In this document: one piece after another, positions 54,660 to 63,866 of the stretch
Layout of the letters: each line of letters opens with the position of its first letter
Numbering within the stretch: position 1 is the stretch's first letter
Source: Methylobacterium sp. WL1
GTDB taxonomy: Bacteria; Pseudomonadota; Alphaproteobacteria; Rhizobiales; Beijerinckiaceae
Reading direction: 5' to 3'
DNA: 64,000 nt
Assembly: GCF_008000895.1 (NCBI RefSeq)
Contig: NZ_CP042823.1
Location: 1,548,501 to 1,612,500 of the forward strand
Notes under the pieces: model-generated
Seen by the model: only the letters and a program-made list of their open reading frames with translations
Database searches by the model: none
Told to the model about the DNA's origin: nothing
Position numbers and translations under genes: made by a program

Positions 54660-54968
54660 ATGCGCGCCCTCGCCCGCGCGTTCCTCGCCCTGGCGCTCGC
54701 CCTCCCGGCGGGCGCCGCCTGGGCGCAGGTCCAGCCGAACGACCCGAACGCGGCCAATTCCTCGTTCGCCCTCCAGAGCCAGATCCGCACCCTCAACCAG
54801 CAGCGGGTTTCCGACTACAACACGCTGAACCAGCAGTTCCAGCGCAACGTCCAGTACCAGCCCCACGGGCCGTATTACGGGGTCTACGGCGGGCGCCGGG
54901 TCGGCCGGCATGGGATCGCGCGGGCGCCCCGGGGCGGGGTCAACACCAGCGTGTGCATCGGCTGCTGA
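54660..54968 (+). CDS. small secreted protein, Gln/Asn-rich
   Basis: This 102-residue frame starts at ATG 54660, with GGAGAAACC just upstream as ribosome site. Residues 1-22 form a Sec signal peptide ending AWA. The mature part is rich in Gln, Asn and Tyr (for example [21 protein letters not shown]), with a Gly-Arg-rich tail and a final CIGC, which could bind metal or form a disulphide. No family is recognised; similar small periplasmic proteins are common in Methylobacterium. It lies between oxdC and purD on the same strand. Confidence 0.65.
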   Translation: MRALARAFLALALALPAGAAWAQVQPNDPNAANSSFALQSQIRTLNQQRVSDYNTLNQQFQRNVQYQPHGPYYGVYGGRRVGRHGIARAPRGGVNTSVCIGC

Positions 54969-55062
54969 CCGTCCCGGGTCCGGGCATAGCGGGGACAGCC
55001 CGAAAAAAACCTTTTCCCGTCCGCACGCTTGGCCCAGAAGCAGGGCCCATGGTGGCGCGCGC

Positions 55063-56355
55063 ATGAACATTCTGCTGATCGGCTCGGGGGGACGCGAGCA
55101 CGCGCTGGCCTGGCGCCTGGCCAAGAGCCCGCTCTGTACCCGCCTGTTCACGGCCCCGGGCAATCCCGGCACCGCCCGCCACGGCACCAACCGGCCCGAC
55201 CTCAAGGTCACCGACCACGCCGCGGTGGCGGCCTTCTGCGCCGCCGAGTCGATCGGCCTCGTGGTGGTCGGGCCCGAGGCGCCGCTGGTCGCCGGCCTGG
55301 TCGACGACCTGAAGATCGCCGGGATCCGCACCTTCGGGCCGACCCGCGACGCGGCGCGGCTCGAGGGCTCCAAGGGCTTCACCAAGGACCTCTGCGCCGC
55401 CTGCGGGATCCCGACCGCCGCCTTCGCGCGCTTCACCGCCCTGGAGCCGGCGCTCGCCTATGTCCGCCGGGAGGGCGTCCCGATCGTCGTGAAGGCCGAC
55501 GGCCTCGCGGCCGGCAAGGGCGTCACCGTCGCCGAGACGCTGGACCAGGCCGAGGACGCGCTGGCGTCGCTGTTCGAGGATCCCGGCGCCGAGGTGGTGG
55601 TCGAGGAATGCCTGTTCGGCGAGGAGGCGAGCTTCTTCGCGCTGTGCGACGGCACCCGGGCGATCCCGCTCGGCACCGCGCAGGACCACAAGCGCGTGTT
55701 CGACGGCGACCGCGGCCCCAACACCGGCGGCATGGGCGCCTATTCCCCGGCCCGGGTCGTGACCCCGGAGATCGAGGCCCGGGTCATGGCCGAGATCATC
55801 CTGCCGACGCTGGCCGGCATGCGGGCGCGCGGCTGCCCGTTCACGGGCATTCTCTACGCCGGCCTGATGCTCACAGCGGACGGCCCCAAGCTGATCGAGT
55901 ACAACACCCGCTTCGGCGATCCCGAGGCGCAGGTGCTGATGCCGCGCCTCGCCTCCGACCTCGTGCCGGCTTTGCTCTCGGCCAGCGAGGGCGACCTCTC
56001 CGGGGTCACGCTGGAATTCGACGCCCACCGGGCCGCGCTCACCGTGGTGATGGCGGCCGCCGGTTATCCGGGGGCCGTGGTGCGGGGCTCGGTGATCCGG
56101 GGCGTCGACGGGGCCGAGGGCGACGGCGTCTTCGTGTTCCAGGCCGGCACCCGCGACGAGGGCGGCCAGCTGCTCGCCGACGGTGGCCGGGTGCTGGCGG
56201 TCACGGCCGTCGGCGACAGCGTCACCGACGCCCAGGACCGCGCCTACGCGGCGGTGGCCCGGATCGACTGGCCGGAAGGGTTCTGCCGCCGCGACATCGG
56301 CTTCCGGGAAGTGGCCCGGGAAGCCGCGGACCGGGAAGCCGCGGACCGGGGCTGA
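55063..56355 (+). CDS. purD: phosphoribosylamine-glycine ligase
   Basis: This 430-residue ATP-grasp enzyme joins glycine to phosphoribosylamine, the second step of purine synthesis. It has the N-domain start [17 protein letters not shown], a GPEAPL loop, the ATP-grasp segment [18 protein letters not shown] (about 145-162), the [20 protein letters not shown] motif (about 209-228) and [22 protein letters not shown]. The last dozen residues contain a tandem REAAD duplication that extends the usual C-terminus slightly. The ATG at 55063 is the family start. purD is monocistronic here and converges on ggt across a palindromic element. It uses glycine, which links it loosely to the riboswitch locus. 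Confidence 0.95.
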   Translation: MNILLIGSGGREHALAWRLAKSPLCTRLFTAPGNPGTARHGTNRPDLKVTDHAAVAAFCAAESIGLVVVGPEAPLVAGLVDDLKIAGIRTFGPTRDAARLEGSKGFTKDLCAACGIPTAAFARFTALEPALAYVRREGVPIVVKADGLAAGKGVTVAETLDQAEDALASLFEDPGAEVVVEECLFGEEASFFALCDGTRAIPLGTAQDHKRVFDGDRGPNTGGMGAYSPARVVTPEIEARVMAEIILPTLAGMRARGCPFTGILYAGLMLTADGPKLIEYNTRFGDPEAQVLMPRLASDLVPALLSASEGDLSGVTLEFDAHRAALTVVMAAAGYPGAVVRGSVIRGVDGAEGDGVFVFQAGTRDEGGQLLADGGRVLAVTAVGDSVTDAQDRAYAAVARIDWPEGFCRRDIGFREVAREAADREAADRG

Positions 56356-56365
56356 AATCCCGGTG

Positions 56366-56419
56366 TCTCGGGGGCTCCGCCCCCGAACCGCCGCCGAAGG
56401 GCTCGCCCTTGGGAACCCG
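56366..56419. repeat. dispersed palindromic element, copy 5
   Basis: Read on the minus strand it is GGGTTCCCAAGGGCGAGCCC, TTCGGCGGCGGTTC, then GGGGGCGGAGCCCCC. It fills the gap between the convergent stops of purD (56355) and ggt (56420). Confidence 0.7.
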
Positions 56420-58189
56420 TTACTCGCCGATCGCGGCGCCGGCCGGCCTTCGGTTGTCGTTGGCGCCGTAGAGCAGGCCCGGGCGCATGCGCTCGGTGCG
56501 GGTCGCGTCGTTGCCCGAGGAGGCCGCGTCGGTGGGCTCCGGCACGGCGGCGCGGACCGCGATCAGCTCCTGCGCGCCCCAGGGTCTCTGCTCGACGATC
56601 GTGTGGCCCATGCCCCGCAGGATGCCTTGCGTGTCCGCCGAGAGCGCGAACGGCTCGGCGTAGACCGTGTCGGGCAGCCATTGGTGATGGATGCGCGGGG
56701 CGTCCACCGCCTCCTGCGGCTCCATGCCGAAATCGAGCACGTTGATCAGCGTCTGGGCGTTGATCGTGATGATCCGGGAGCCCCCGGGCGAACCCGCCAC
56801 CAGGGCGACCTTGCCGTCCCGCAGCACGATGGTCGGCGCCATCGACGAGAGCGGGCGCTTGCCGGGCTCGATCGCGTTCCGGGCGCCCTGGACCAGGCCG
56901 AACAGGTTCGGCACCCCGGGCTTGACGGTAAAATCGTCCATCTCGTCGTTGAGGAAGAACCCGGTCTCCCCGGCCATCACCCCGGCGCCGAAATAGCCGT
57001 TGATCGTGTAGGTCAGCGAGACCGCGTTGCCGGCCTTGTCCATCACCGAGATGTGGGTGGTCTCGGGCTTCTCCTGCGGGAGGCTTTCGGGGGCCGGGCG
57101 GATCTCGGCGGACGGGGTCGCCCGGTCCGGCCGGATCGTAGCCCGGAGCTGCTCGGCGTAGGCCGGCGACAGCAGGCGCGCCACCGGGTTGGGCCCGAAA
57201 TCCGGGTCGCCCAGCAGGACGTTGCGGTCGGCATAGGCGCGCCGCATCGCCTCGACCATCAGGTGCACGGTCCGGGCGGAATTGAAGCCGGCCGCCCGCA
57301 GGTCGTAGCCGTCGAGGATGGTCAGGATCTCGCACAAAGTCGTGCCGCCGGACGAGGGCGGGGGTGCCGACAGGATGGTGGCGCCCCGGTAGCGGCAAGA
57401 CAGGGGTTCGGATTCGGTCACCGTGTAGGCGGCGAAGTCGGAAGCCGTGAGCACCCCGCCCCCGGCCCGGGACGCCGCCTCGACCTGGCGGGGGATCTCG
57501 CCCTTGTAGAACGCGTCCGAGCCGCCCTCGGCGATGGCCTGGAGGGTGCGGGCGAGGCCGGCCTGGATCATCCGGTCGCCGGGCCGCCAGGACGTGCCGT
57601 CCGGGCGCAGGAAGACGCGGGCGACGTTGGCCTGCCCGGCGAACAGCCTGACGCCGAAATCCAGGATGTCGGTGTCGCCCCGGGTGAGCACGAAGCCGTC
57701 CCGGGCCAGCGCGACCGCCGGGGCCATCACCTTGGCCAGCGGCAGGGTGCCGTATTCCGCGAGCGCAGTGTTCAGGCCGAGCACGGTGCCGGGCACGCCC
57801 GCCGCCTTCCAGCCGCGCAGGCTCGCGCCCTTCACGACGCTGCCGTCGGCGTCGAGATACATGTCGCGGCTGGCCGCCCCGGGCGCCTTCTCGCGGAAAT
57901 TGATGAAGCGGCTCTGTCCGTCGGCCCGGTGCAGGACCAGGAAGCCGCCGCCGCCGATATTGCCGCAGCACGGGTTCACCACCGCCTCGGCATAGGCCAC
58001 GGCCACCGCGGCATCGATGGCGTTGCCGCCGGCCTTCAGGATGTCGGCGCCGACCTGAGAGGCCAGGCGCTGGGACGACACCACCATGCCGTTCTCGGCC
58101 TCCACGGCCGGTCCCGAGGCGGCCCGCGCCCCGGGGCCTCCGAGGACGACGAGAAGCCCGAGGAGCAGCGCGCGTGCCGGTGCGATCAT
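56420..58189 (-). CDS. ggt: gamma-glutamyltranspeptidase
   Basis: This 589-residue periplasmic enzyme cleaves glutathione and transfers the gamma-glutamyl group. A signal peptide covers about residues 1-24. The precursor self-cleaves before Thr377 in the ETTHISVMD motif, giving two subunits. Other family features are GGNAIDAAVAVA, NIGGGGFLV, the PPPSSGGTTL loop, the SMAPTIVL segment and GSPGGSRII near the C-terminus. The start at 58189 puts the hydrophobic leader directly at the N-terminus; the 27 codons before it look noncoding. Its upstream region contains a perfect hairpin and a repeat element. Cephalosporin acylases share the fold but not this motif set. Confidence 0.93.
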   Translation of the reverse strand: MIAPARALLLGLLVVLGGPGARAASGPAVEAENGMVVSSQRLASQVGADILKAGGNAIDAAVAVAYAEAVVNPCCGNIGGGGFLVLHRADGQSRFINFREKAPGAASRDMYLDADGSVVKGASLRGWKAAGVPGTVLGLNTALAEYGTLPLAKVMAPAVALARDGFVLTRGDTDILDFGVRLFAGQANVARVFLRPDGTSWRPGDRMIQAGLARTLQAIAEGGSDAFYKGEIPRQVEAASRAGGGVLTASDFAAYTVTESEPLSCRYRGATILSAPPPSSGGTTLCEILTILDGYDLRAAGFNSARTVHLMVEAMRRAYADRNVLLGDPDFGPNPVARLLSPAYAEQLRATIRPDRATPSAEIRPAPESLPQEKPETTHISVMDKAGNAVSLTYTINGYFGAGVMAGETGFFLNDEMDDFTVKPGVPNLFGLVQGARNAIEPGKRPLSSMAPTIVLRDGKVALVAGSPGGSRIITINAQTLINVLDFGMEPQEAVDAPRIHHQWLPDTVYAEPFALSADTQGILRGMGHTIVEQRPWGAQELIAVRAAVPEPTDAASSGNDATRTERMRPGLLYGANDNRRPAGAAIGE

Positions 58190-58265
58190 CCAGGCTCTCT
58201 TCGATGCGGGTCCGGCGCTGCCATATAGGGGGCCGGGCGCGGGAGTCGCGGCTCCCAAGCCGAAC

Positions 58266-58375
58266 CTCATCCTGAGGTGGTGCAGCGTAGCGGAACCGTC
58301 CAGTGAGCCGCGTGCGTCCTGGAGGGCTCCTTCGGGGCCCGGCGATCATCGATCGCCGGGCGCCTTGGGATGTGG
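58266..58375. repeat. second-family repeat copy 2, with perfect hairpin
   Basis: CTCATCCTGAGGTGGTGCAGCG and GGAGGGCTCCTTCGGGG match the element at 23181, but the right end is different. CCCGGCGATC-ATC-GATCGCCGGG (58338-58360) is a perfect ten-base stem. The element separates acdS from ggt, both on the minus strand, so the hairpin may terminate acdS. Confidence 0.6.
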
Positions 58376-58412
58376 GAGGCCGATGGGTGAGGCGGTTCGG
58401 CCGCTGCCGGGC

Positions 58413-59423
58413 TCAGCCGTTGCGGAACGTGTAGCTGTAGCCGTTCAGCGCCGGCGCGCCGCCGAGATGGGCGTAGAGGATCTTCGCGCCCTTCGGGAAG
58501 AAGCCCTTCTTCACGAGGTCGACCATGCCCTGCATGGATTTGCCCTCGTAGACCGGGTCGGTGATCATCCCCTCGAGCCGGGCCGAGAGCCGGATCGCCT
58601 CGACGGTCTCCTGCGAGGGCACGCCGTAGACCGGGTAGGCGTAATCCTCGTTGAGCACCACGTCGTCGGCGACGATGTCGCCCGCGCCGATCAGGGCGGC
58701 GGTGTTCTGGGCGATGTCGAGCACCTGGGCCTTGGTCTGGGCCGGGGTGCAGGAGGCGTCGATGCCGATGACGTTGCGGGCGCGCCCGTCGGCCGCGAAG
58801 CCCACCAGCATGCCGGCATGGGTCGAGCCGGTCACCGTGCAGACCACCACGTAGTCGAAGCGCAGGCCCATCTCGGCCTCCTGGGCCCGGACCTCCTCGG
58901 CGAAGCCGACATAGCCGAGGCCGCCATACTTGTGCACCGAGGCGCCGGCCGGGATCGCGTAGGGCTTGCCGCCCTCGGCCTCGACCTCGGCGAGCGCGCG
59001 CTTCCAGCTGTCGCGGATGCCGATGTCGAAGCCGTCATCAACAAGCTGCGTCTGGGCGCCCATGATCCGCGACAGGAGGATGTTGCCGACCCGGTCGTAG
59101 ACGGCATCCTCGTGGGGCACCCAGGCCTCCTGGATCAGCCGGCACTTCATGCCGATCTTGGCGGCCACCGCCGCGACCATGCGGGTGTGGTTCGACTGCA
59201 CGCCGCCGATCGAGACCAGGGTGTCGGCGCCGCTCTTGATCGCGTCCGGCACGATGTATTCGAGCTTGCGCAGCTTGTTGCCGCCGTAGGCCAGGCCCGA
59301 ATTGCAATCCTCGCGCTTGGCGTAGATCTCGACCGCATCCCCCAGATGGGCCGAGAGCCGCTTGAGCGGCTCGATCGGCGTCGGGCCGAAGGTCAGGGGG
59401 TAGCGCTCGAACTGTTGCAGCAT
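58413..59423 (-). CDS. acdS: 1-aminocyclopropane-1-carboxylate (ACC) deaminase
   Basis: This 336-residue PLP enzyme converts ACC, the plant ethylene precursor, to 2-oxobutyrate and ammonia, lowering ethylene in host plants. Diagnostic residues are in place: PLP-binding Lys50 (GGNKLRKL), Tyr292-Glu293 in DPVYEGKS and Leu320 in YAHLGG. The Glu/Leu pair separates true ACC deaminases from D-cysteine desulfhydrases. The start at 59423 is that of known AcdS proteins ([14 protein letters not shown]). It is divergent from an Lrp-type gene 198 bases away, the classic acdS-acdR arrangement, so it is probably induced by ACC through AcdR. Confidence 0.95.
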   Translation of the reverse strand: MLQQFERYPLTFGPTPIEPLKRLSAHLGDAVEIYAKREDCNSGLAYGGNKLRKLEYIVPDAIKSGADTLVSIGGVQSNHTRMVAAVAAKIGMKCRLIQEAWVPHEDAVYDRVGNILLSRIMGAQTQLVDDGFDIGIRDSWKRALAEVEAEGGKPYAIPAGASVHKYGGLGYVGFAEEVRAQEAEMGLRFDYVVVCTVTGSTHAGMLVGFAADGRARNVIGIDASCTPAQTKAQVLDIAQNTAALIGAGDIVADDVVLNEDYAYPVYGVPSQETVEAIRLSARLEGMITDPVYEGKSMQGMVDLVKKGFFPKGAKILYAHLGGAPALNGYSYTFRNG

Positions 59424-59620
59424 CGGGACTCTCCGGGTCTTCCGGCCGCCGGGATCGTTGTCCACCCGGCGCGGCCGCCTTCGGGTTACGGCAGAAAGCT
59501 AACCCGGATCGCCTGAAAGGTGCTCTCGATCTTGGCCTGCCGATGGCTCTCTGCTTGCATCGATCGCCGCGAAGGACGAGAAATCATTCGGAAAGTCCCA
59601 AAGAAGTGAAAGAAAACGCC

Positions 59621-60085
59621 ATGTTCGCAGGGCTCGATCGGATCGACCTCAAGATCCTGCGCCTGCTGCAGGCGGACGGGCGCATGGCCAATGCCGAGAT
59701 CGCCGAGCGCTCCGGCACCAGCGCGGCGACCTGCCATCGCCGGATCCAGCGCCTGTTCACGGACGGATTCGTGCGGGCGGTCCGGGCGCTGGTCGATCCG
59801 GCCCGGGTCGGCCGCGGCACCCTGGTCTTCGTCGGCGTCGTGCTCGACCGCTCGACCCCCGAGAGCTTTTCCGAATTCGAGGCCGCGGTGCGGGCGATCC
59901 CCGTGCTGCTCGACTGTCACCTCGTGGCCGGCGACTTCGACTACATCCTGAAGGTCCGCGTCTCCGACATGGCCGACTTCAACCGCCTCCACAGCGCCAC
60001 GCTGATCGGCCTGCCGGGGGTGCGCCAGACTCGCACCTTCTTCGTGATGAAGGAGGTCATCGACAACGCGCCGCTGGACCTGTGA
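59621..60085 (+). CDS. acdR: Lrp/AsnC-family regulator of ACC deaminase
   Basis: This 154-residue regulator has a DNA-binding helix-turn-helix (about 8-60, with LDRIDLKILRLLQADGRMANAEIAERSGTS) and a ligand-binding RAM domain (about 70-150). It is divergent from acdS, with the operator region in the 197-base gap. In Pseudomonas the homologue AcdR/LeuX senses ACC and activates acdS; leucine can oppose. The start at 59621 is preferred to 59543 because the Lrp opening begins here and GAAAGAAAACGCC gives a ribosome site. The pairing and distance make the assignment secure. Confidence 0.9.
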   Translation: MFAGLDRIDLKILRLLQADGRMANAEIAERSGTSAATCHRRIQRLFTDGFVRAVRALVDPARVGRGTLVFVGVVLDRSTPESFSEFEAAVRAIPVLLDCHLVAGDFDYILKVRVSDMADFNRLHSATLIGLPGVRQTRTFFVMKEVIDNAPLDL

Positions 60086-60097
60086 CGCGCGGGCCAG

Positions 60098-60153
60098 CCG
60101 CATCAGGGCTCCGCCCTGATCACCCGCCAAAGGGCGGGGCCCTTTGGAAACCC
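60098..60153. repeat. dispersed palindromic element, copy 6
   Basis: Read on the minus strand it is GGGTTTCCAAAGGGCCCCGC, CCTTTGGCGGGT, then TCAGGGCGGAGCCCTGA, nearly identical to copies 3 and 4. It fills the gap between acdR and rarA, again between convergent stops. Confidence 0.75.
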
Positions 60154-60170
60154 ATGACGGGCGTACCGCC

Positions 60171-61514
60171 CTACCCCTCCCCGCGCCGCTCCTTGCGCAG
60201 GGCCTCCCAGCGGGCGAGGCGCTCGGCCAGGCGGGTCTCGTAGCCGCGCTCGGTGGGTGCGTAGAGGTGCTGGCGCCCGAGCGCGTCCGGCCAGTAATCT
60301 TGACCCGAGAAGGCGTCGGGCTCGTCGTGGTCGTAGCGGTAGCCCTCGCCGTAGCCGATGCGCTTCATCAGCTTGGTCGGCGCGTTGAGGATGGTGCGGG
60401 GCGGCGCCAGGGAGCCGGCCTCCTTGGCGAGCCGCGTGGCGGCCTTGTAGGCGGTGTAGACCGCGTTCGATTTCGGCGCGCAGGCCAGGTAGATCGCGGC
60501 CTGGGCCAGAGCGAGCTCGCCCTCGGGGCTGCCGAGGAAGTCGAACGCGTCCTTGGCGGCGTTGGCCACGACCAAGGCCTGCGGGTCGGCGAGCCCGATA
60601 TCCTCCACCGCCATGCGCACGAGCCGGCGGGCGATGAACAGCCGGTCCTCGCCGGCATCGAGCATCCGGCACAGATAGTAGAGCGCCGCGTCCGGATCGG
60701 AGCCGCGCACGGTCTTATGCAAGGCCGAGATCAGGTTGTAATGGCCCTCCTGGGCCTTGTCGTAGATCGGCGCCCGCCGCTGCACGATGTCTTGCAACGC
60801 GTCCGCGTCGAGGGTCTCCCCCGGGCCGGCCGAGCGCCAGACTTCTTCCGCCAGGGTCAGCGCCGCGCGGCCGTCGCCGTCGGCCATCCGGAACAGCACG
60901 CCGCGGGCCTCCTCGGTGAGCGGCAGGGCCTGGCCGGTCAGGGCCTCGGCCCGGACCAGCAGCCGTGCGATGGCGCCCGGGTCGAGCGCCCGGAACAGCA
61001 GCACCCGGGCGCGGGACAGGAGCGCGGCGTTCAGCTCGAACGACGGGTTCTCCGTGGTGGCGCCGACCAGCGTGACCGTGCCGTCCTCCATCACCGGCAG
61101 GAAGGCGTCGAGCTGCGCCCGGTTGAACCGGTGGATCTCGTCGACGAACAGCAGGGTCGCCTGCCCGGTCGCCCGGCGCTTGCGCGCGGCCTCGAACACC
61201 TTGCGCAGGTCGGGCACGCCCGAGAAGATCGCCGAGATCTGCTCGAAATGCAGGTCGGTGCCCTGAGCCAGCAGCCGCGCCACCGTGGTCTTGCCGGTGC
61301 CGGGCGGTCCCCAGAAAATCAGCGATCCGAGGCTGCGTCCCCGCAGCAGGCGGGTGAGCGCCCCGCCCTCCCCGGTCAGGTGCTCCTGGCCGACCACCTC
61401 CGCGAGACTCTGCGGGCGCAGCCGGTCCGCGAGCGGGCGGCTGGCCTCCGCGACGGGGTCGTGGCCGGAATCCGGGGCCGCTGGAGGTTCGGCGGAGGCG
61501 AACAGGTCGGACAT
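60171..61514 (-). CDS. rarA: replication-associated recombination protein A (RarA/MgsA)
   Basis: This 447-residue AAA+ ATPase acts at stalled replication forks. It has [15 protein letters not shown] at the start, Walker A GPPGTGKT (69-76), Walker [11 protein letters not shown] (121-130), sensor-type [12 protein letters not shown], and the C-terminal tetramerisation domain with [25 protein letters not shown] and the YDHDEPD segment. Length is typical (about 440). The N-terminal 25 residues are an unconserved extension. It is 90 bases past the stop of the protease gene, on the same strand, so both may be cotranscribed. Confidence 0.95.
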   Translation of the reverse strand: MSDLFASAEPPAAPDSGHDPVAEASRPLADRLRPQSLAEVVGQEHLTGEGGALTRLLRGRSLGSLIFWGPPGTGKTTVARLLAQGTDLHFEQISAIFSGVPDLRKVFEAARKRRATGQATLLFVDEIHRFNRAQLDAFLPVMEDGTVTLVGATTENPSFELNAALLSRARVLLFRALDPGAIARLLVRAEALTGQALPLTEEARGVLFRMADGDGRAALTLAEEVWRSAGPGETLDADALQDIVQRRAPIYDKAQEGHYNLISALHKTVRGSDPDAALYYLCRMLDAGEDRLFIARRLVRMAVEDIGLADPQALVVANAAKDAFDFLGSPEGELALAQAAIYLACAPKSNAVYTAYKAATRLAKEAGSLAPPRTILNAPTKLMKRIGYGEGYRYDHDEPDAFSGQDYWPDALGRQHLYAPTERGYETRLAERLARWEALRKERRGEG

Positions 61515-61601
61515 CCGCGCATCAACACCGGGCGCGGGCGGGGGCGCAACCCGGGAGCCGGGCCTTGCCCACGGCCATCGGCCGGATGCGCGCCGTCCGG
61601 C

Positions 61602-63059
61602 TCAGCCCCCGAACACCGACGTCATGATCTCGCCGTTGCGGTTGATCACCACCTCCCAGGAATTGAGGGTGTTGCGGGTGACCCGGTCCAGGTCCTTGGT
61701 GGTCGCCACCGGCACGCCGTTGACCGCCACGATGATGTCGCCCTTCTGCAGCCCGAGCCGGCTGGCGATGGAGGTCTCGTCCACCGCCTGCACGGCCACG
61801 CCCTCGGCCGGGAAGTCGACCTGCAGCTCCTCGGCCACCGCCGGCGAGGTGTTGACCAGGCTCGCGCCCTGGAACGGCGAGCGGGTCTTCACCTTGAGCA
61901 CGTCGCGCGGGCGCGTCTCCGGGGCGGGGGCGAGCTTGACCGCGACCGTCTGGCGGGCCGTGCCGCGCAGGATCCCGAAGCGGGTCTGGCCCTGGACGCC
62001 CTTGAGGGCGAAGCGATAGCCGAACGCCTCCGGGTCGGCGACCTCCTGGCCGTCGATGGTCAGGATCAGGTCGCCGCGCTTCAGGCCGGCCTCGTCCGCG
62101 GGACTCTTGGGCTGCAGGCTCGCCACCAGGACCCCGGTCGGATGGTCGAGGCCCATGCTGTCGGCGATGTCGGGGGTCACGCTCTGGATGCGCGCGCCGA
62201 GCCAGGGCCGGCGCACCACGCTCGCGCCGTCGCGGGCCGCATCGACCACCGCCTTGACCATGCCCACCGGGATCGCGAAGCCGATGCCGTGGCTGCCGCC
62301 GGATTGCGAGTAGATCGCCGTGTTGATGCCGACCAGCTGGCCGCGCAGGTCGACCAGGGCGCCGCCCGAATTGCCCGGATTGATCGCGGCGTCGGTCTGG
62401 ATGAAGTACTGGTAGTCCGCCGAGCCGACCTGGGTCCGCGCCAGCGCCGACACGATGCCCTGCGTCACGGTCTGGCCGACCCCGAACGGGTTGCCGATCG
62501 CCATCACGAAGTCGCCGACCTCCAGGGCGTCGGCATCGCCGAACGGCATCGGCACCAGGCCCTTCGGGGCTTCCTTGAGCTTGAGCACCGCCAGGTCGGT
62601 GCGGGTGTCGCGCATCACGATCGTCGCCTCGAACTCCCGGCGGTCGGAGAGCGCGATGCGGACCTCGTTCATGTTGTCGATGACGTGGTTGTTGGTGATC
62701 ACGAGGCCGTCGGCATCGACCAGCACGCCGGAGCCGAGCGACCGCTGGGCCCGGTCGCCCCGGGGGCCGCGGCCGCCCTCCGGCTCGCCGAAGAAGCGGC
62801 GCATGAACTCGTCCATGGCGCTGGCGCGCGCGGTGGAACGCTTCTCGACATGGGAGGCGTAGACGTTGACCACCGAGGGCGCGGCCCGCTTCACCACCGG
62901 GGCGAAGGACAGCTGGACGTCGCTCCGGCTGAGGGGCACCACCTTGGCCGTCCCCTCCTTGGGGGCGGCGGGAGCCTCCGTGCGGGCCATCTGCGCCCCG
63001 GCGGGGCCGGCGGCCAGCAGGGTTGCGACGAGGGCGGGCAGGACGGGGCGGATCAGCAT
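61602..63059 (-). CDS. Do/HtrA-family periplasmic serine protease (DegP/DegQ-like)
   Basis: This 485-residue envelope-quality-control protease has a signal peptide (about 1-22), a trypsin-like domain with His125 (TNNHVI), Asp155 (RTDLAVL) and Ser231 (PGNSGGAL), and two PDZ domains (about 290-380 and 400-480). It degrades or refolds misfolded periplasmic proteins. Length and two PDZ domains match DegP/DegQ/MucD rather than DegS. A Lys/Pro-rich linker joins leader and protease. It lies between mucR and rarA. No sensor operon is adjacent. Confidence 0.9.
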   Translation of the reverse strand: MLIRPVLPALVATLLAAGPAGAQMARTEAPAAPKEGTAKVVPLSRSDVQLSFAPVVKRAAPSVVNVYASHVEKRSTARASAMDEFMRRFFGEPEGGRGPRGDRAQRSLGSGVLVDADGLVITNNHVIDNMNEVRIALSDRREFEATIVMRDTRTDLAVLKLKEAPKGLVPMPFGDADALEVGDFVMAIGNPFGVGQTVTQGIVSALARTQVGSADYQYFIQTDAAINPGNSGGALVDLRGQLVGINTAIYSQSGGSHGIGFAIPVGMVKAVVDAARDGASVVRRPWLGARIQSVTPDIADSMGLDHPTGVLVASLQPKSPADEAGLKRGDLILTIDGQEVADPEAFGYRFALKGVQGQTRFGILRGTARQTVAVKLAPAPETRPRDVLKVKTRSPFQGASLVNTSPAVAEELQVDFPAEGVAVQAVDETSIASRLGLQKGDIIVAVNGVPVATTKDLDRVTRNTLNSWEVVINRNGEIMTSVFGG

Positions 63060-63199
63060 GCAGGGCTCCGGCGGCAGGTCGGGCGCGCCGTCCGGATCGG
63101 CGGCGGCGCACCGTGCGGCCTTACGCTATCGGAGCCGATTGCGGCAGGCCCGCGACGCCGTCGCCGGAACAGCCCGGCGGCCCCGGCCGTCAGGGCCGT

Positions 63200-63697
63200 T
63201 CAGGCGTCTTCCTTGCGGCGCACGGTGCGCTTCTTCGGCTGTTCGGGGGCCTGTGCGACCGGCTCGGGCTGGGGTGGCGGCGCGGCGGATTTCCGGCGCT
63301 GCTGGCCGAGGCCGAGCGAGCGGGCGAGCTGCGAGCGCTGCGCGGAATAGCTCTGGGCGGTCATCGGGTAATCGGCATCGAGGCCCCACTTGGCGCGATA
63401 GGCTTCCGGGGTCAGGCCGCGCAGGGTGAGATGGCGGCGCAGGGTCTTGTAGGGCTTCCCGTCCTCGAACGAGATCAGGAAGTCGGGCGTCACCGAACGC
63501 CGGATCTCCTGCGTGGTCGCCTTGGTGGGGGCTGCGACGGCCCCGCCGCCGATGTGGACGCCCTGGATCGCGCCGTGGATGTCGCTGAGCAGTTTCGGCA
63601 GATCCGCGCTCTGCACGTGGTTGTTGCTCACATAGGCCGAGACGATCTCGGATGCGAGCGTAACGAAGCGGCTCCTGTCGCCATCGCGTTGAGTCAT
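63200..63697 (-). CDS. mucR: MucR/Ros-family transcriptional regulator, zinc cysteines missing
   Basis: This 165-residue regulator of surface polysaccharide, motility and cell-cycle genes is typical of Hyphomicrobiales. It has the helical N-terminus (FVTLASEIVSAYVSNNHV), a central FEDGKPYKTLRRHL and LRGLTPEAYRAKWGL DNA-binding segment (about 77-107), SYSAQRSQLARSLGLGQ, and a basic tail (PKKRTVRRKE). The usual Cys pair of the Ros/MucR zinc finger is replaced (ISFEDG region, 75-80), leaving His89, so folding may not need zinc, as for some Mesorhizobium relatives. The start at 63697 (MTQRD) is the family's usual one; 43 codons upstream are leader. MucR genes usually repress themselves. Confidence 0.88.
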   Translation of the reverse strand: MTQRDGDRSRFVTLASEIVSAYVSNNHVQSADLPKLLSDIHGAIQGVHIGGGAVAAPTKATTQEIRRSVTPDFLISFEDGKPYKTLRRHLTLRGLTPEAYRAKWGLDADYPMTAQSYSAQRSQLARSLGLGQQRRKSAAPPPQPEPVAQAPEQPKKRTVRRKEDA

Positions 63698-63866
63698 ATC
63701 GTGTACGCCGCCTTCTTGTGACGTCCAAACTGGCCAGAACGCAAGAACAGCGTCGCGATCCTGCGGGCCGATACAATCGCTTTTCAATGACCCGTCAAGT
63801 CTCAAATTTGATATCGCGATATACATTCAGAAACAGGCCAAGAACAGGCGCATTGGACAATCAACC

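Noticed and set aside
60144..63350. A 1,068-residue plus-strand frame
   Set aside because: It is antisense to rarA and the HtrA-type protease, both with clear catalytic motifs on the minus strand.
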